Source of the DNA: DATJGR01 sp035494855
GTDB taxonomy: Bacteria; Pseudomonadota; Gammaproteobacteria; Pseudomonadales; Azotimanducaceae
Reading direction: 5' to 3'
NCBI GenBank assembly: GCA_035494855.1
Contig: DATJGR010000218.1
Span: forward strand, 1-7,354
DNA length: 7,354 nucleotides
Both the position numbers and the translations under genes were made by a program. The notes under the pieces were generated by a model. The model did no database searches. It was not told the DNA's origin and worked only from the letters and a program-made list of their open reading frames with translations. Shown here one piece after another: positions 1 to 5,630 of the stretch (the first letter of the stretch is position 1; each line of letters starts with the position of its first letter).

Positions 1-526
1 CCACGCAATCGATCACCACAGGACCATCGTCGGTCATCATGAGGTTGCCGGCGTGAAAGTCACCGTGACAGATCCGGTCGCCATCGGGTAGCGACTCCAT
101 CGCGCGCAGCACGCGTTCTTTTCGTTCTGGCGACAGAGTGCCCGCCTCGATCATCTTGCGAAACTGCACCGGCAGTGCTGTGAGACTCTCCGCCGTCAAC
201 GCGTGCATCTCCACATGAACCTCCGCAGCAATGAAGCCTGCCCGAGTGCCCGATTCTGCATCGACCAGTTGCAACGACAGCGGCTCCCCGGAAAGCTTCT
301 CCATCGGCAGGCCGAACCTGCCGTTCACTTCGACCAGGTCGCCCACGCGAGGTACCCGAGCACCGGCATCGTGCAGGGCACGCGTGATTCGCGCTTCGCG
401 CGGACCAACCGACCGCGGGATCGTGGTGCGATAGAGTTTCAGCACCTGGCCGTCGCGCCATGCGTGAATGTCGGCGGTGGCGCCGGTGGCGATGGGTGGG
501 TCGAGTTCGAGAGACAGCGTCTCCAT
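1..526 (-). CDS. APH-family small-molecule phosphotransferase, 3' end cut by window edge
   Basis: Partial gene; the visible 175 residues run from an ATG at 526 off the left edge. The protein has the aminoglycoside-phosphotransferase/choline-kinase fold: a glycine-rich ATP loop at residues 11-22 (IATGATADIHAW), a likely ATP-binding Lys30 in VLKLYR, the catalytic loop HGDFHAGNL at 154-162 (Asp156 as base, Asn161 for Mg), and the start of the DFG-equivalent VVID with Asp173. The C-terminal substrate-binding helices lie outside the window, so the phosphate acceptor cannot be told; despite the family name, such genes often have nothing to do with antibiotics. The ATG at 526 starts 14 nt after the stop of the upstream DUF917 gene. 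A TTG at 544 overlapping that stop (TTGA) would add six residues. Neither start has a clear ribosome binding site, which fits translational coupling. It is the last visible gene of the minus-strand operon. Confidence 0.86.
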   Translation of the reverse strand, partial: METLSLELDPPIATGATADIHAWRDGQVLKLYRTTIPRSVGPREARITRALHDAGARVPRVGDLVEVNGRFGLPMEKLSGEPLSLQLVDAESGTRAGFIAAEVHVEMHALTAESLTALPVQFRKMIEAGTLSPERKERVLRAMESLPDGDRICHGDFHAGNLMMTDDGPVVIDCV

Positions 527-540
527 CGCCGCGGCGCCGA

Positions 541-1650
541 TCAACCGTTCGCGCCGCGAACGAGCGGCATGTACTTGAGCTCCGGATATCCGAACGCCTG
601 CGGCCCCACCACCTCGAGCGCTTTCGGCGTGCGCATCAACTCGTGCACCGGCATGCCGATGACGGCAACGCGCTGACCGTAACGCAACATCTCGGTCGTG
701 ATCGGCTCGCCGGTGTCGAGTTCCAGATTCATGATCAGGTCCGGCACCATGATCGCAGGCGCGCCGTCGATCCAGAGCACGAGGTTTTCGTTCTGAATGG
801 CGATGCGCGCCTCGCAACCGGTCCAGCGTTCGAGCCCCAACAGCTTGGCCTGGCCGCGCACGAAACCGCCTTTCAGTTCGCGCGCAACATCGACGATCTT
901 GCCGACGAAGAACAGCTTGCCGTGTATGACGTCGATTACCCGCTCGATCACGTTCTGTTTCTTCGCGCGGGCAGCGAGCACGGCGTGGCCGATCTCCAGT
1001 GCCTGCGTCACCGTGCCGGGGATCGCGGCGCGCCGCACGAACTCCATCGGCATAGGCGCACCCGCTGCACCTGCGCCGGCACCCATGTCCACGACGATGG
1101 TGCGCGCGAAACGTTCGAGCCAGCGCGCGTCGACGCACTTGCGAATGACGACGACGTTGCCTTTGTCGTCGGCAATGGCGGCGAGCCCCTCTCTGCTGCC
1201 GTCGGCGTAGATCGCGAACGTCGACATCTGCACTTCCGGAAAGGCACGGCCCATGCCATCGCCGTCCACCACCGGAAGACCCGCTTGCGCGGCGGTGATG
1301 ATCGGCGCCATCGCATTCGCACCACCGATCTCCGCCGCGATCAACGCCGCCATCTTCGTGCCGGCGGCTTCCTCCACCGCGCGCATCGCGCGGAAACACT
1401 CGGCGCCTTCGGAGATCTTCTCCACGCCGATCACCGGTGCACCGATGCTGCCGACGGTGCCCACCCATGCATCGTCCGGCAGCGCGTCGAGCGGCAGCAC
1501 GCGCACGGATGCGCCTTTCCTGAACAGTTCGCGCGTGCGCAGCATGCCGATGTACGGATTGCCGCCACCGCCCGTTCCGAGCAGCGCAGCGCCGATCGAC
1601 AGTGGCAGCAGATCGGCTTCGCGAAGCACGTAGCCCTGTTCAGCCGACAC
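541..1650 (-). CDS. DUF917 / S-methyl-thiohydantoin desulfurase family protein
   Basis: The 369-residue product matches the DUF917 family along its whole length. That family is now named in Pfam after S-methyl thiohydantoin desulfurase, and its members usually occur beside HyuA-type proteins. Visible family signatures are the N-terminal LGTGGGGNP at residues 24-32, the central block from AAEIGGANAMAP (105-116) through GLPVVDGDGMGRAFPEVQM (124-142), and a C-terminal block with DLIMNLELDTGEPITT (304-319) and VGPQAFGYPEL (348-358). There is no signal peptide or membrane segment, so it is probably cytosolic. I chose the GTG at 1650 over in-frame ATGs at 1674, 1689 and 1722. GTG is preceded by GGGAG with a 6-nt spacer, gives the usual family length, and overlaps hyuA by only 11 nt instead of 35-83. 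The likely role is cleavage or desulfurization of a hydantoin-like ring together with HyuA. The substrate is inferred from the family, not seen. Confidence 0.88.
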   Translation of the reverse strand: MSAEQGYVLREADLLPLSIGAALLGTGGGGNPYIGMLRTRELFRKGASVRVLPLDALPDDAWVGTVGSIGAPVIGVEKISEGAECFRAMRAVEEAAGTKMAALIAAEIGGANAMAPIITAAQAGLPVVDGDGMGRAFPEVQMSTFAIYADGSREGLAAIADDKGNVVVIRKCVDARWLERFARTIVVDMGAGAGAAGAPMPMEFVRRAAIPGTVTQALEIGHAVLAARAKKQNVIERVIDVIHGKLFFVGKIVDVARELKGGFVRGQAKLLGLERWTGCEARIAIQNENLVLWIDGAPAIMVPDLIMNLELDTGEPITTEMLRYGQRVAVIGMPVHELMRTPKALEVVGPQAFGYPELKYMPLVRGANG

Positions 1651-3187
1651 CGAGATCTCCCACTGCACGTACATGAATGCGCGTCGCATTGCCGGGCAGA
1701 TACGCGAGCGGAACGTCTTCAACGTCTACGACCTCGACGCTGTCGCGCGTGGCGCCGGCAGCCACCGCGGAATCGACCGCGCGCCGCTTCGCGTCGTCGA
1801 GTGCGCGCTCCCGGCCGATCTCCCCGAGCGCATAAACGCGATCGACCTCTCCCGACACCTGCGCGATGGCCGCCCCCACCGCATTCGCGACCGCAAAGTG
1901 CTTTGGCTTGATTACATCGAGTCCGCCGATCGAACCATCGACCAGAATCGAGCCACCGCCAACGACGATGATGGGCAGCGGCTCGGGCGACACACGCGAT
2001 CGTTCGACGCACTGCTCGAGCATTTCCATGATGCGTCGCTGCGTCCGCGCGACGAGGTCTTTCGAGAGATGTGCCACCTTGGCAGCGTCGCCGAAGCCAG
2101 CGCGGCCTGCCGCTGCAATCACATCGGACGCCGTCAGCGTTGCGCCGCCAAAGACCAGCGCATCGCGCGTCAAGCGATATCCCACCGAGGCGGGGCCGAT
2201 CTCGATTCTGCGGCCGGTGTCGACCACGTGCGACCCGCCGCCGAGGCCGATCGAAAACACGTCCGGCATGCGGAAATTCGTTCGCACGCCGCCGACGTCG
2301 ACCGCCATGGACGCCTGCCGCGGAAAGCCGCTTCGCAACGCGCCGACGTCGGTGGTCGTGCCGCCAATGTCTACGACAATTGCGTTGGCGACGCCCGAGA
2401 GGAACGCCGCGCCCCTCATCGAATTGGTAGGGCCCGACGCGAACGTCTGCACCGGGAACGCTTCCGCGGAAGCGGCTTCCATCAGCGTGCCGTCGTTCTG
2501 CGTCAGGTAGAAGCGTCCTTTGATGCCGGTTTGCTCAATAGCGCGCCGAAATGCTTCGACGACCTGCGTCGACAGATCGCGCAAACACGCATTCATGATC
2601 GCCGCGTTCTCGCGCTCGAGCAGTCCGATGCGGCCGATCTGGTTCGACAGCGTGATGTGCGCCCCCGGTAGCGCGCCGCGGAAGATCGCTCCGGCCCGCT
2701 GCTCCACCTCGTCGCTGACCGGCGAGAACACCGACGTGATCGCGACGGTGTCGATGCCTTTCGCTGCGATGTCGCGCGCGATGCCGAGCAGTTCGCGCTC
2801 ATCGAGCGGCGAGATCGGCCGGCCGTCGAATTCGTTGCCACCGTGCGCGAGATAGCCGTGGTTGCCGATGGCGGAACGCAGATCGTCGGGCCAGTCCACC
2901 ATCGGCGGCAGCGCGGCGGTGGCCGGCAATCCCAGCCGCACTGCAGCAGTCGGTGCGAGGTCGCGGCGCTGCACCACCGCATTGGTGAAGTGCGTAGTGC
3001 CGATCATCACCGCATCCACCGCATCGGCGCGGGTCCGTGACGCTTCGAGAACCCTCTCCAGCGCGTCGACGACGCCCCTCAACACATCCGGTGTGGTCGC
3101 GGATTTGACGGCGGCGAGCACGTCGGTTCCGTCCATCACCACGGCATCGGTGTTGGTACCGCCCACGTCGATGCCGATGCGGATCAT
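1640..3187 (-). CDS. hyuA: HyuA-type hydantoinase/oxoprolinase family protein (compact form)
   Basis: The 515-residue product is a hydantoinase/oxoprolinase A-type protein of the ASKHA ATPase fold; in characterised relatives this subunit uses ATP to activate the cyclic amide (hydantoin, 5-oxoproline). The N-terminal domain opens with the phosphate-1 motif GIDVGGTNTDAVV (residues 5-17), followed by MIGTTHFTNAVV (61-72) and SNQIGRIGLLERENAAIMNA (181-200). The second domain has FASGPTNSMRGA (249-260), the phosphate-2 loop VVDIGGTTTDVG (271-282), FSIGLGGGSHV (311-321) and the adenosine-type motif IIVVGGGSILVDG (406-418). Full-size HyuA proteins run to about 690 residues, so this is the short class that lacks the C-terminal extension and tends to sit beside DUF917. 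The ATG at 3187 overlaps the stop of the acetyltransferase as ATGA. There is no good ribosome binding site, so translation is probably coupled. An open frame extends upstream to 3436, but that part is low-complexity Arg-rich shadow of the acetyltransferase gene. Confidence 0.92.
   Translation of the reverse strand: MIRIGIDVGGTNTDAVVMDGTDVLAAVKSATTPDVLRGVVDALERVLEASRTRADAVDAVMIGTTHFTNAVVQRRDLAPTAAVRLGLPATAALPPMVDWPDDLRSAIGNHGYLAHGGNEFDGRPISPLDERELLGIARDIAAKGIDTVAITSVFSPVSDEVEQRAGAIFRGALPGAHITLSNQIGRIGLLERENAAIMNACLRDLSTQVVEAFRRAIEQTGIKGRFYLTQNDGTLMEAASAEAFPVQTFASGPTNSMRGAAFLSGVANAIVVDIGGTTTDVGALRSGFPRQASMAVDVGGVRTNFRMPDVFSIGLGGGSHVVDTGRRIEIGPASVGYRLTRDALVFGGATLTASDVIAAAGRAGFGDAAKVAHLSKDLVARTQRRIMEMLEQCVERSRVSPEPLPIIVVGGGSILVDGSIGGLDVIKPKHFAVANAVGAAIAQVSGEVDRVYALGEIGRERALDDAKRRAVDSAVAAGATRDSVEVVDVEDVPLAYLPGNATRIHVRAVGDLGVG
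1657..1661 (-). promoter_or_regulatory. Ribosome binding site GGGAG for the DUF917 gene, inside the hyuA 3' end
   Basis: On the minus strand TGGGAGA is followed by six bases (ATCTCG) and then GTG at 1650. The site lies in the last codons of hyuA and decides the start: the upstream in-frame ATGs have no comparable motif. Confidence 0.65.
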
Positions 3188-3963
3188 CGTTTGGCGTTGG
3201 AAGGAACGGAGCGACGCATCACCGTGTAACGTTCCCGCACCTCGATCGGCTGGAATCCGCGCGCTTCGTACATCGAACGCGGACCGCGGAAATGCGCGGC
3301 GTCGTTCGCTTTCGGCTCGTTGTGCGGATAACCCTCGACGCACGTCGCGCCGCGCGCCGCGGCATCGGCGATCGCGCGGTCCAGCAATGCCGCGGCGATG
3401 CCATGCCGTCGGAACGGCGGAGCCACGACGAAGCACGACACGCCGACGACGGTTTGCGGCGCGGGTCCGTTCGCATCGACGCGTCGATACAGTCCGTAGT
3501 TCGAACGCAACGAGGCGTTAACCCAGCCCGCGGTGCGGTCGTCGACGTACGCGAGATAGCCGAACGTCGTGCCGCTGCGCAGCCGCTCGATCATGGTCTG
3601 GCGCGTGTCGCGCCACGGTCGCTCGGGTTGTTCCGGCGTGGTCGGCACGTGCGGTTCGAGGCAATAGCACGACGCCCAGTCAGGGTTGCCGGCGAAACCG
3701 TCGCGATCGAAAAACCGCAACCAGTCATCGATGCGGGAGTCGGTCACGGGATGCACCGTCACCGCTCCGACATCGGCCAACCGTTCGGTATCGCCGCTGA
3801 GCCTCTCCGCGGCTTCGGCATAGTTGCGGGCGTAGTTCCCAACCGATTCTTCCGGGTACGTCCACGTATGCTTCTCGCGCCCGTGAGCGACGAAGGCCTG
3901 CACGATGGCATCGACGCTGTCGGCCGTAAGCAACGCCGCGCATTCGAAGCACTTCACTTCCAT
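3184..3963 (-). CDS. GNAT-family N-acetyltransferase with N-terminal zinc-finger-like module
   Basis: The 259-residue product has two parts. Residues 1-60 hold Cys5-x2-Cys8 and His27-x4-His32, a C2H2-like set of possible zinc ligands resembling the DUF1059-type small module. Residues about 67-250 form a GNAT domain: acetyl-CoA motif A is FVVAPPFRRHGIAAALLDRA (178-197), with the pyrophosphate-binding RRHGIA, and motif B is MYEARGF (231-237). Between them, residues 92-106 (GNPDWASCYCLEPHV) form a conserved-looking block typical of this GNAT subgroup. The acceptor substrate is unknown. I chose the ATG at 3963 over one six codons upstream (3981) because AAGGAGG lies five bases before it. The gene starts 24 nt after the MAPEG stop, and its TGA overlaps the hyuA ATG, so it is the second gene of the operon. 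It could acetylate the pathway substrate or product, or detoxify a related amine; both are inference. Confidence 0.88.
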   Translation of the reverse strand: MEVKCFECAALLTADSVDAIVQAFVAHGREKHTWTYPEESVGNYARNYAEAAERLSGDTERLADVGAVTVHPVTDSRIDDWLRFFDRDGFAGNPDWASCYCLEPHVPTTPEQPERPWRDTRQTMIERLRSGTTFGYLAYVDDRTAGWVNASLRSNYGLYRRVDANGPAPQTVVGVSCFVVAPPFRRHGIAAALLDRAIADAAARGATCVEGYPHNEPKANDAAHFRGPRSMYEARGFQPIEVRERYTVMRRSVPSNAKR

Positions 3964-3968
3964 GATTT

Positions 3969-3975
3969 CCTCCTT
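3969..3975 (-). promoter_or_regulatory. Strong ribosome binding site AAGGAGG for the GNAT gene
   Basis: A near-consensus Shine-Dalgarno on the minus strand, five bases before the ATG at 3963. It overlaps the alternative upstream ATG at 3981, which makes that start unlikely. It lies in the 24-nt gap after the MAPEG stop codon (TAG, 3990-3988). Confidence 0.8.
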
Positions 3976-3987
3976 CGGCAAGCACCG

Positions 3988-4497
3988 CTAAAGGACGTGG
4001 TAGAGCGCGTAGCCGATCATCCCGAGATTCAGATACGCCGTCGCCGAAAAACCGGGTGCCCGATACAGCGGGTTCACCCGATACCCGATCCAGAACACGG
4101 CGCGCGCGACCACGAACACGATGGTGCACGCCCATACCACCTGCAAATGGTGCAGCGACACCAGCGTGCTCAACGCGAGCGACGCAATCACGAACCCGAA
4201 AGTCTGCTCGAAGGTGTTGCCGGCGACGCGCGCGTCGATCTGCATCGCCGGCGTCTCCGCGCCGCGCGTGGGATCGATTGCATCGCTGAAGAACCGCGAA
4301 TTGCCGACCGTCATCAGCATGACGAACAGCGGTACCAGGGCCACGACGTTTGCCCGCAGCGCGTACGCGAGGCGTTCGCCGATCGCATCGGGGATGGACG
4401 GCGGCGGCAACAATCCCGTGAGTCCCCACACGCCGAGCGCCATCAGCGTCACCCCGCTCGCAGCCCCTATTCCCACGATCTTCTGTGACTGGTTCAC
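3988..4497 (-). CDS. MAPEG-family integral membrane protein
   Basis: The 169-residue hydrophobic product fits the MAPEG family (membrane-associated proteins in eicosanoid and glutathione metabolism), whose bacterial members are mostly uncharacterised and in some cases are glutathione-dependent. About four to five membrane segments are visible, near residues 6-30, 43-63, 99-116, 118-137 and 151-169. The family signature is VAGNTFEQTFGF (91-102) followed by ARAVFWIGYR (131-140) and YRAPGFSAT (145-153). I prefer the GTG at 4497: GGGGA lies seven bases upstream, the membrane segment begins at once, and it leaves room for a divergent promoter. An ATG at 4548 would add 17 polar residues, has no ribosome binding site and would leave only 20 nt to the divergent gene. 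It is the first gene of the minus-strand operon. Its role beside hydantoin-type enzymes is unclear; a thiol-conjugation or membrane detoxification role is possible but unproven. Confidence 0.8.
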   Translation of the reverse strand: MNQSQKIVGIGAASGVTLMALGVWGLTGLLPPPSIPDAIGERLAYALRANVVALVPLFVMLMTVGNSRFFSDAIDPTRGAETPAMQIDARVAGNTFEQTFGFVIASLALSTLVSLHHLQVVWACTIVFVVARAVFWIGYRVNPLYRAPGFSATAYLNLGMIGYALYHVL

Positions 4498-4568
4498 GCG
4501 CGTTTCCCCGCCGCCGAGCCTCGCAAGAGTATCCTGCAATCCACGCATCGCAAGACGGACACGCGAAC
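4498..4568. promoter_or_regulatory. Divergent promoter region with candidate operator
   Basis: This 71-nt stretch separates the starts of two oppositely transcribed operons, so both promoters should lie here or reach into the flanking coding ends. It contains an imperfect inverted repeat, TCGCAAGA at 4521-4528 and TCCTGCAA at 4532-4539, with a 3-nt spacer; 6 of 8 positions are symmetric. A second exact TCGCAAGA lies at 4548-4555. A weak -10-like TATCCT on the plus strand (4530-4535) overlaps the repeat, but I see no convincing -35 partner on either strand. No regulator gene is in the window. Confidence 0.45.
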
Positions 4569-5600
4569 ATGACGCACGCAGCGAACGAGCGGCTGACGAA
4601 CTGGCTCGCCGAGGAATCCCCGGAACCGGTGCTCGAACCGGAGTTGCCGATCGTCGACCCGCACCATCATCTGTGGGATCTGCGCACGGCGACCACGGAG
4701 CCGTTCCTGAGCTTCGAGCAGAAGGTGTATCTGTGCGACGAGATCAGCGACGACATCGCGAATTCGGGACACAACGTCGTGCAGACGGTATTCGCGCAGT
4801 GCGCCGCGTTCTATCGCGCCGATGGACCGGAGCCGATGCGCTGCGTCGGTGAAACCGAGTTCGTGCACGGCATCGCGGCGATGAGCCGATCTGGAATTTA
4901 CGGACCTGCACGGCTCTGTACCGGCATCTTCGGCGCAGCAGATCTGCGCGCCGGTAAAGAGGTAGACCTCGTCGTCCGCGCGCACCTCTCAGCCTCGCCG
5001 TACTTTCGCGGCATCCGCAGCGTGGTGCCGCGGAACTTCGAAGGCGCATTCCTCGAAGGCTATTCGGTGCTCGCGAAGCATCACTTGAGCCTCGATCACT
5101 ATTCGCCGGACTGCGAGCGGCTGCGCGATCTCGTGCGGTTAGCCGAAGCGCAACCCGACGTCACCATCATCGTCAATCACCTCGGTGGACGCGTCGATCC
5201 GAACGCGAGCGCTGACGAGTTTGCGAAGTGGCGAGCGTGCATCGATGCAATTGCAGCGTGCAGGAACGTCGTGATCAAGCTCGGCGGCGCGCAGCAGCGG
5301 GTCGGGCCCTGGGAGCCGCCGTTTCACATGCACAAACGTACGAAACCGATCGGTTCGGAAGAACTGTCGGAGCTGCTGTTCCGCTGGTATCAACACGCGC
5401 TCGGTGCGTTCGGCCCGGACCGATGCATGTTCGAGAGCAACTTCCCGGTAGACAAGGAGTGCGTCTCGTACCGCACGCTGTGGAACGCATTCAAACGCAT
5501 CGCAGCGAAAGCGGGCCTCAGCGCCGCCGAGAAGGCGCACGCGTTCAGCGGCACTGCGGCGCGCGCGTATCGGCTGACGTTGCCGGCGAAGCCGGTTTAG
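4569..5600 (+). CDS. Amidohydrolase-2 / COG3618-type metal-dependent hydrolase (TIM barrel)
   Basis: The 343-residue product belongs to the amidohydrolase-2 (PF04909-like) superfamily, in the COG3618 branch related to dicarboxypyrone and sugar lactonases. Strand 1 carries IVDPHHHLWD at residues 28-37, with His32 and His34 as the HxH pair. IVNHLGG (201-207) supplies His204. The C-terminal barrel motif is CMFESNFPVDKE (286-297). Superfamily members usually have Ser-Asp-Trp/Tyr-Pro there with Asp as a catalytic or metal ligand, whereas this protein has Asn291; Asp295 nearby could substitute. I recall this ESNFPVDK form as common in one unannotated subfamily, so it is probably not a mutation. The ATG at 4569 is chosen because the open frame upstream overlaps the divergent MAPEG gene and lacks conservation-like content; only a weak GACGGA site precedes it. 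It is the first gene of a two-gene plus-strand operon. The substrate is probably a lactone or cyclic/acyl compound, but that is not established. Confidence 0.86.
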   Translation: MTHAANERLTNWLAEESPEPVLEPELPIVDPHHHLWDLRTATTEPFLSFEQKVYLCDEISDDIANSGHNVVQTVFAQCAAFYRADGPEPMRCVGETEFVHGIAAMSRSGIYGPARLCTGIFGAADLRAGKEVDLVVRAHLSASPYFRGIRSVVPRNFEGAFLEGYSVLAKHHLSLDHYSPDCERLRDLVRLAEAQPDVTIIVNHLGGRVDPNASADEFAKWRACIDAIAACRNVVIKLGGAQQRVGPWEPPFHMHKRTKPIGSEELSELLFRWYQHALGAFGPDRCMFESNFPVDKECVSYRTLWNAFKRIAAKAGLSAAEKAHAFSGTAARAYRLTLPAKPV

Positions 5601-5614
5601 ACTCGAGGCCGGTC

Positions 5615-5624
5615 AAGGGAGGAG
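5615..5624 (+). promoter_or_regulatory. Strong ribosome binding site AAGGGAGGAG for the second amidohydrolase
   Basis: Purine-rich near-consensus Shine-Dalgarno, six bases (CAAACC) before the ATG at 5631, in the 30-nt gap after the first amidohydrolase. It is much stronger than the site before the first gene, so the second protein may be made in excess. Confidence 0.8.
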
Positions 5625-5630
5625 CAAACC

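Noticed and set aside
60..461. Minus-strand open frame of 133 codons at the left edge
   Set aside because: It is a shifted frame over the APH-family gene, whose kinase motifs (HGDFHAGNL) read in another frame that stays open to the edge.
1..526. Antibiotic-resistance gene call for the APH-family kinase
   Set aside because: The APH fold is shared by many metabolic kinases. The substrate-binding C-terminus is outside the window, and the operon context is metabolic.
460..1911. Long plus-strand open frame of 483 codons opposite the DUF917 and hyuA genes
   Set aside because: It is Arg/His-rich, low-complexity and matches no family I recognise; the opposite strand has clear family motifs. Long antisense frames are expected at this GC content.
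3188..3436. 83-residue N-terminal extension of HyuA
   Set aside because: The extension is Arg-rich shadow of the GNAT gene. The ASKHA phosphate-1 motif begins right after the ATG at 3187, where these proteins normally start.
4498..4548. 17-residue N-terminal extension of the MAPEG protein from an ATG at 4548
   Set aside because: There is no ribosome binding site, and it would leave 20 nt for two divergent promoters; the GTG at 4497 has GGGGA upstream. The longer form is not fully excluded.
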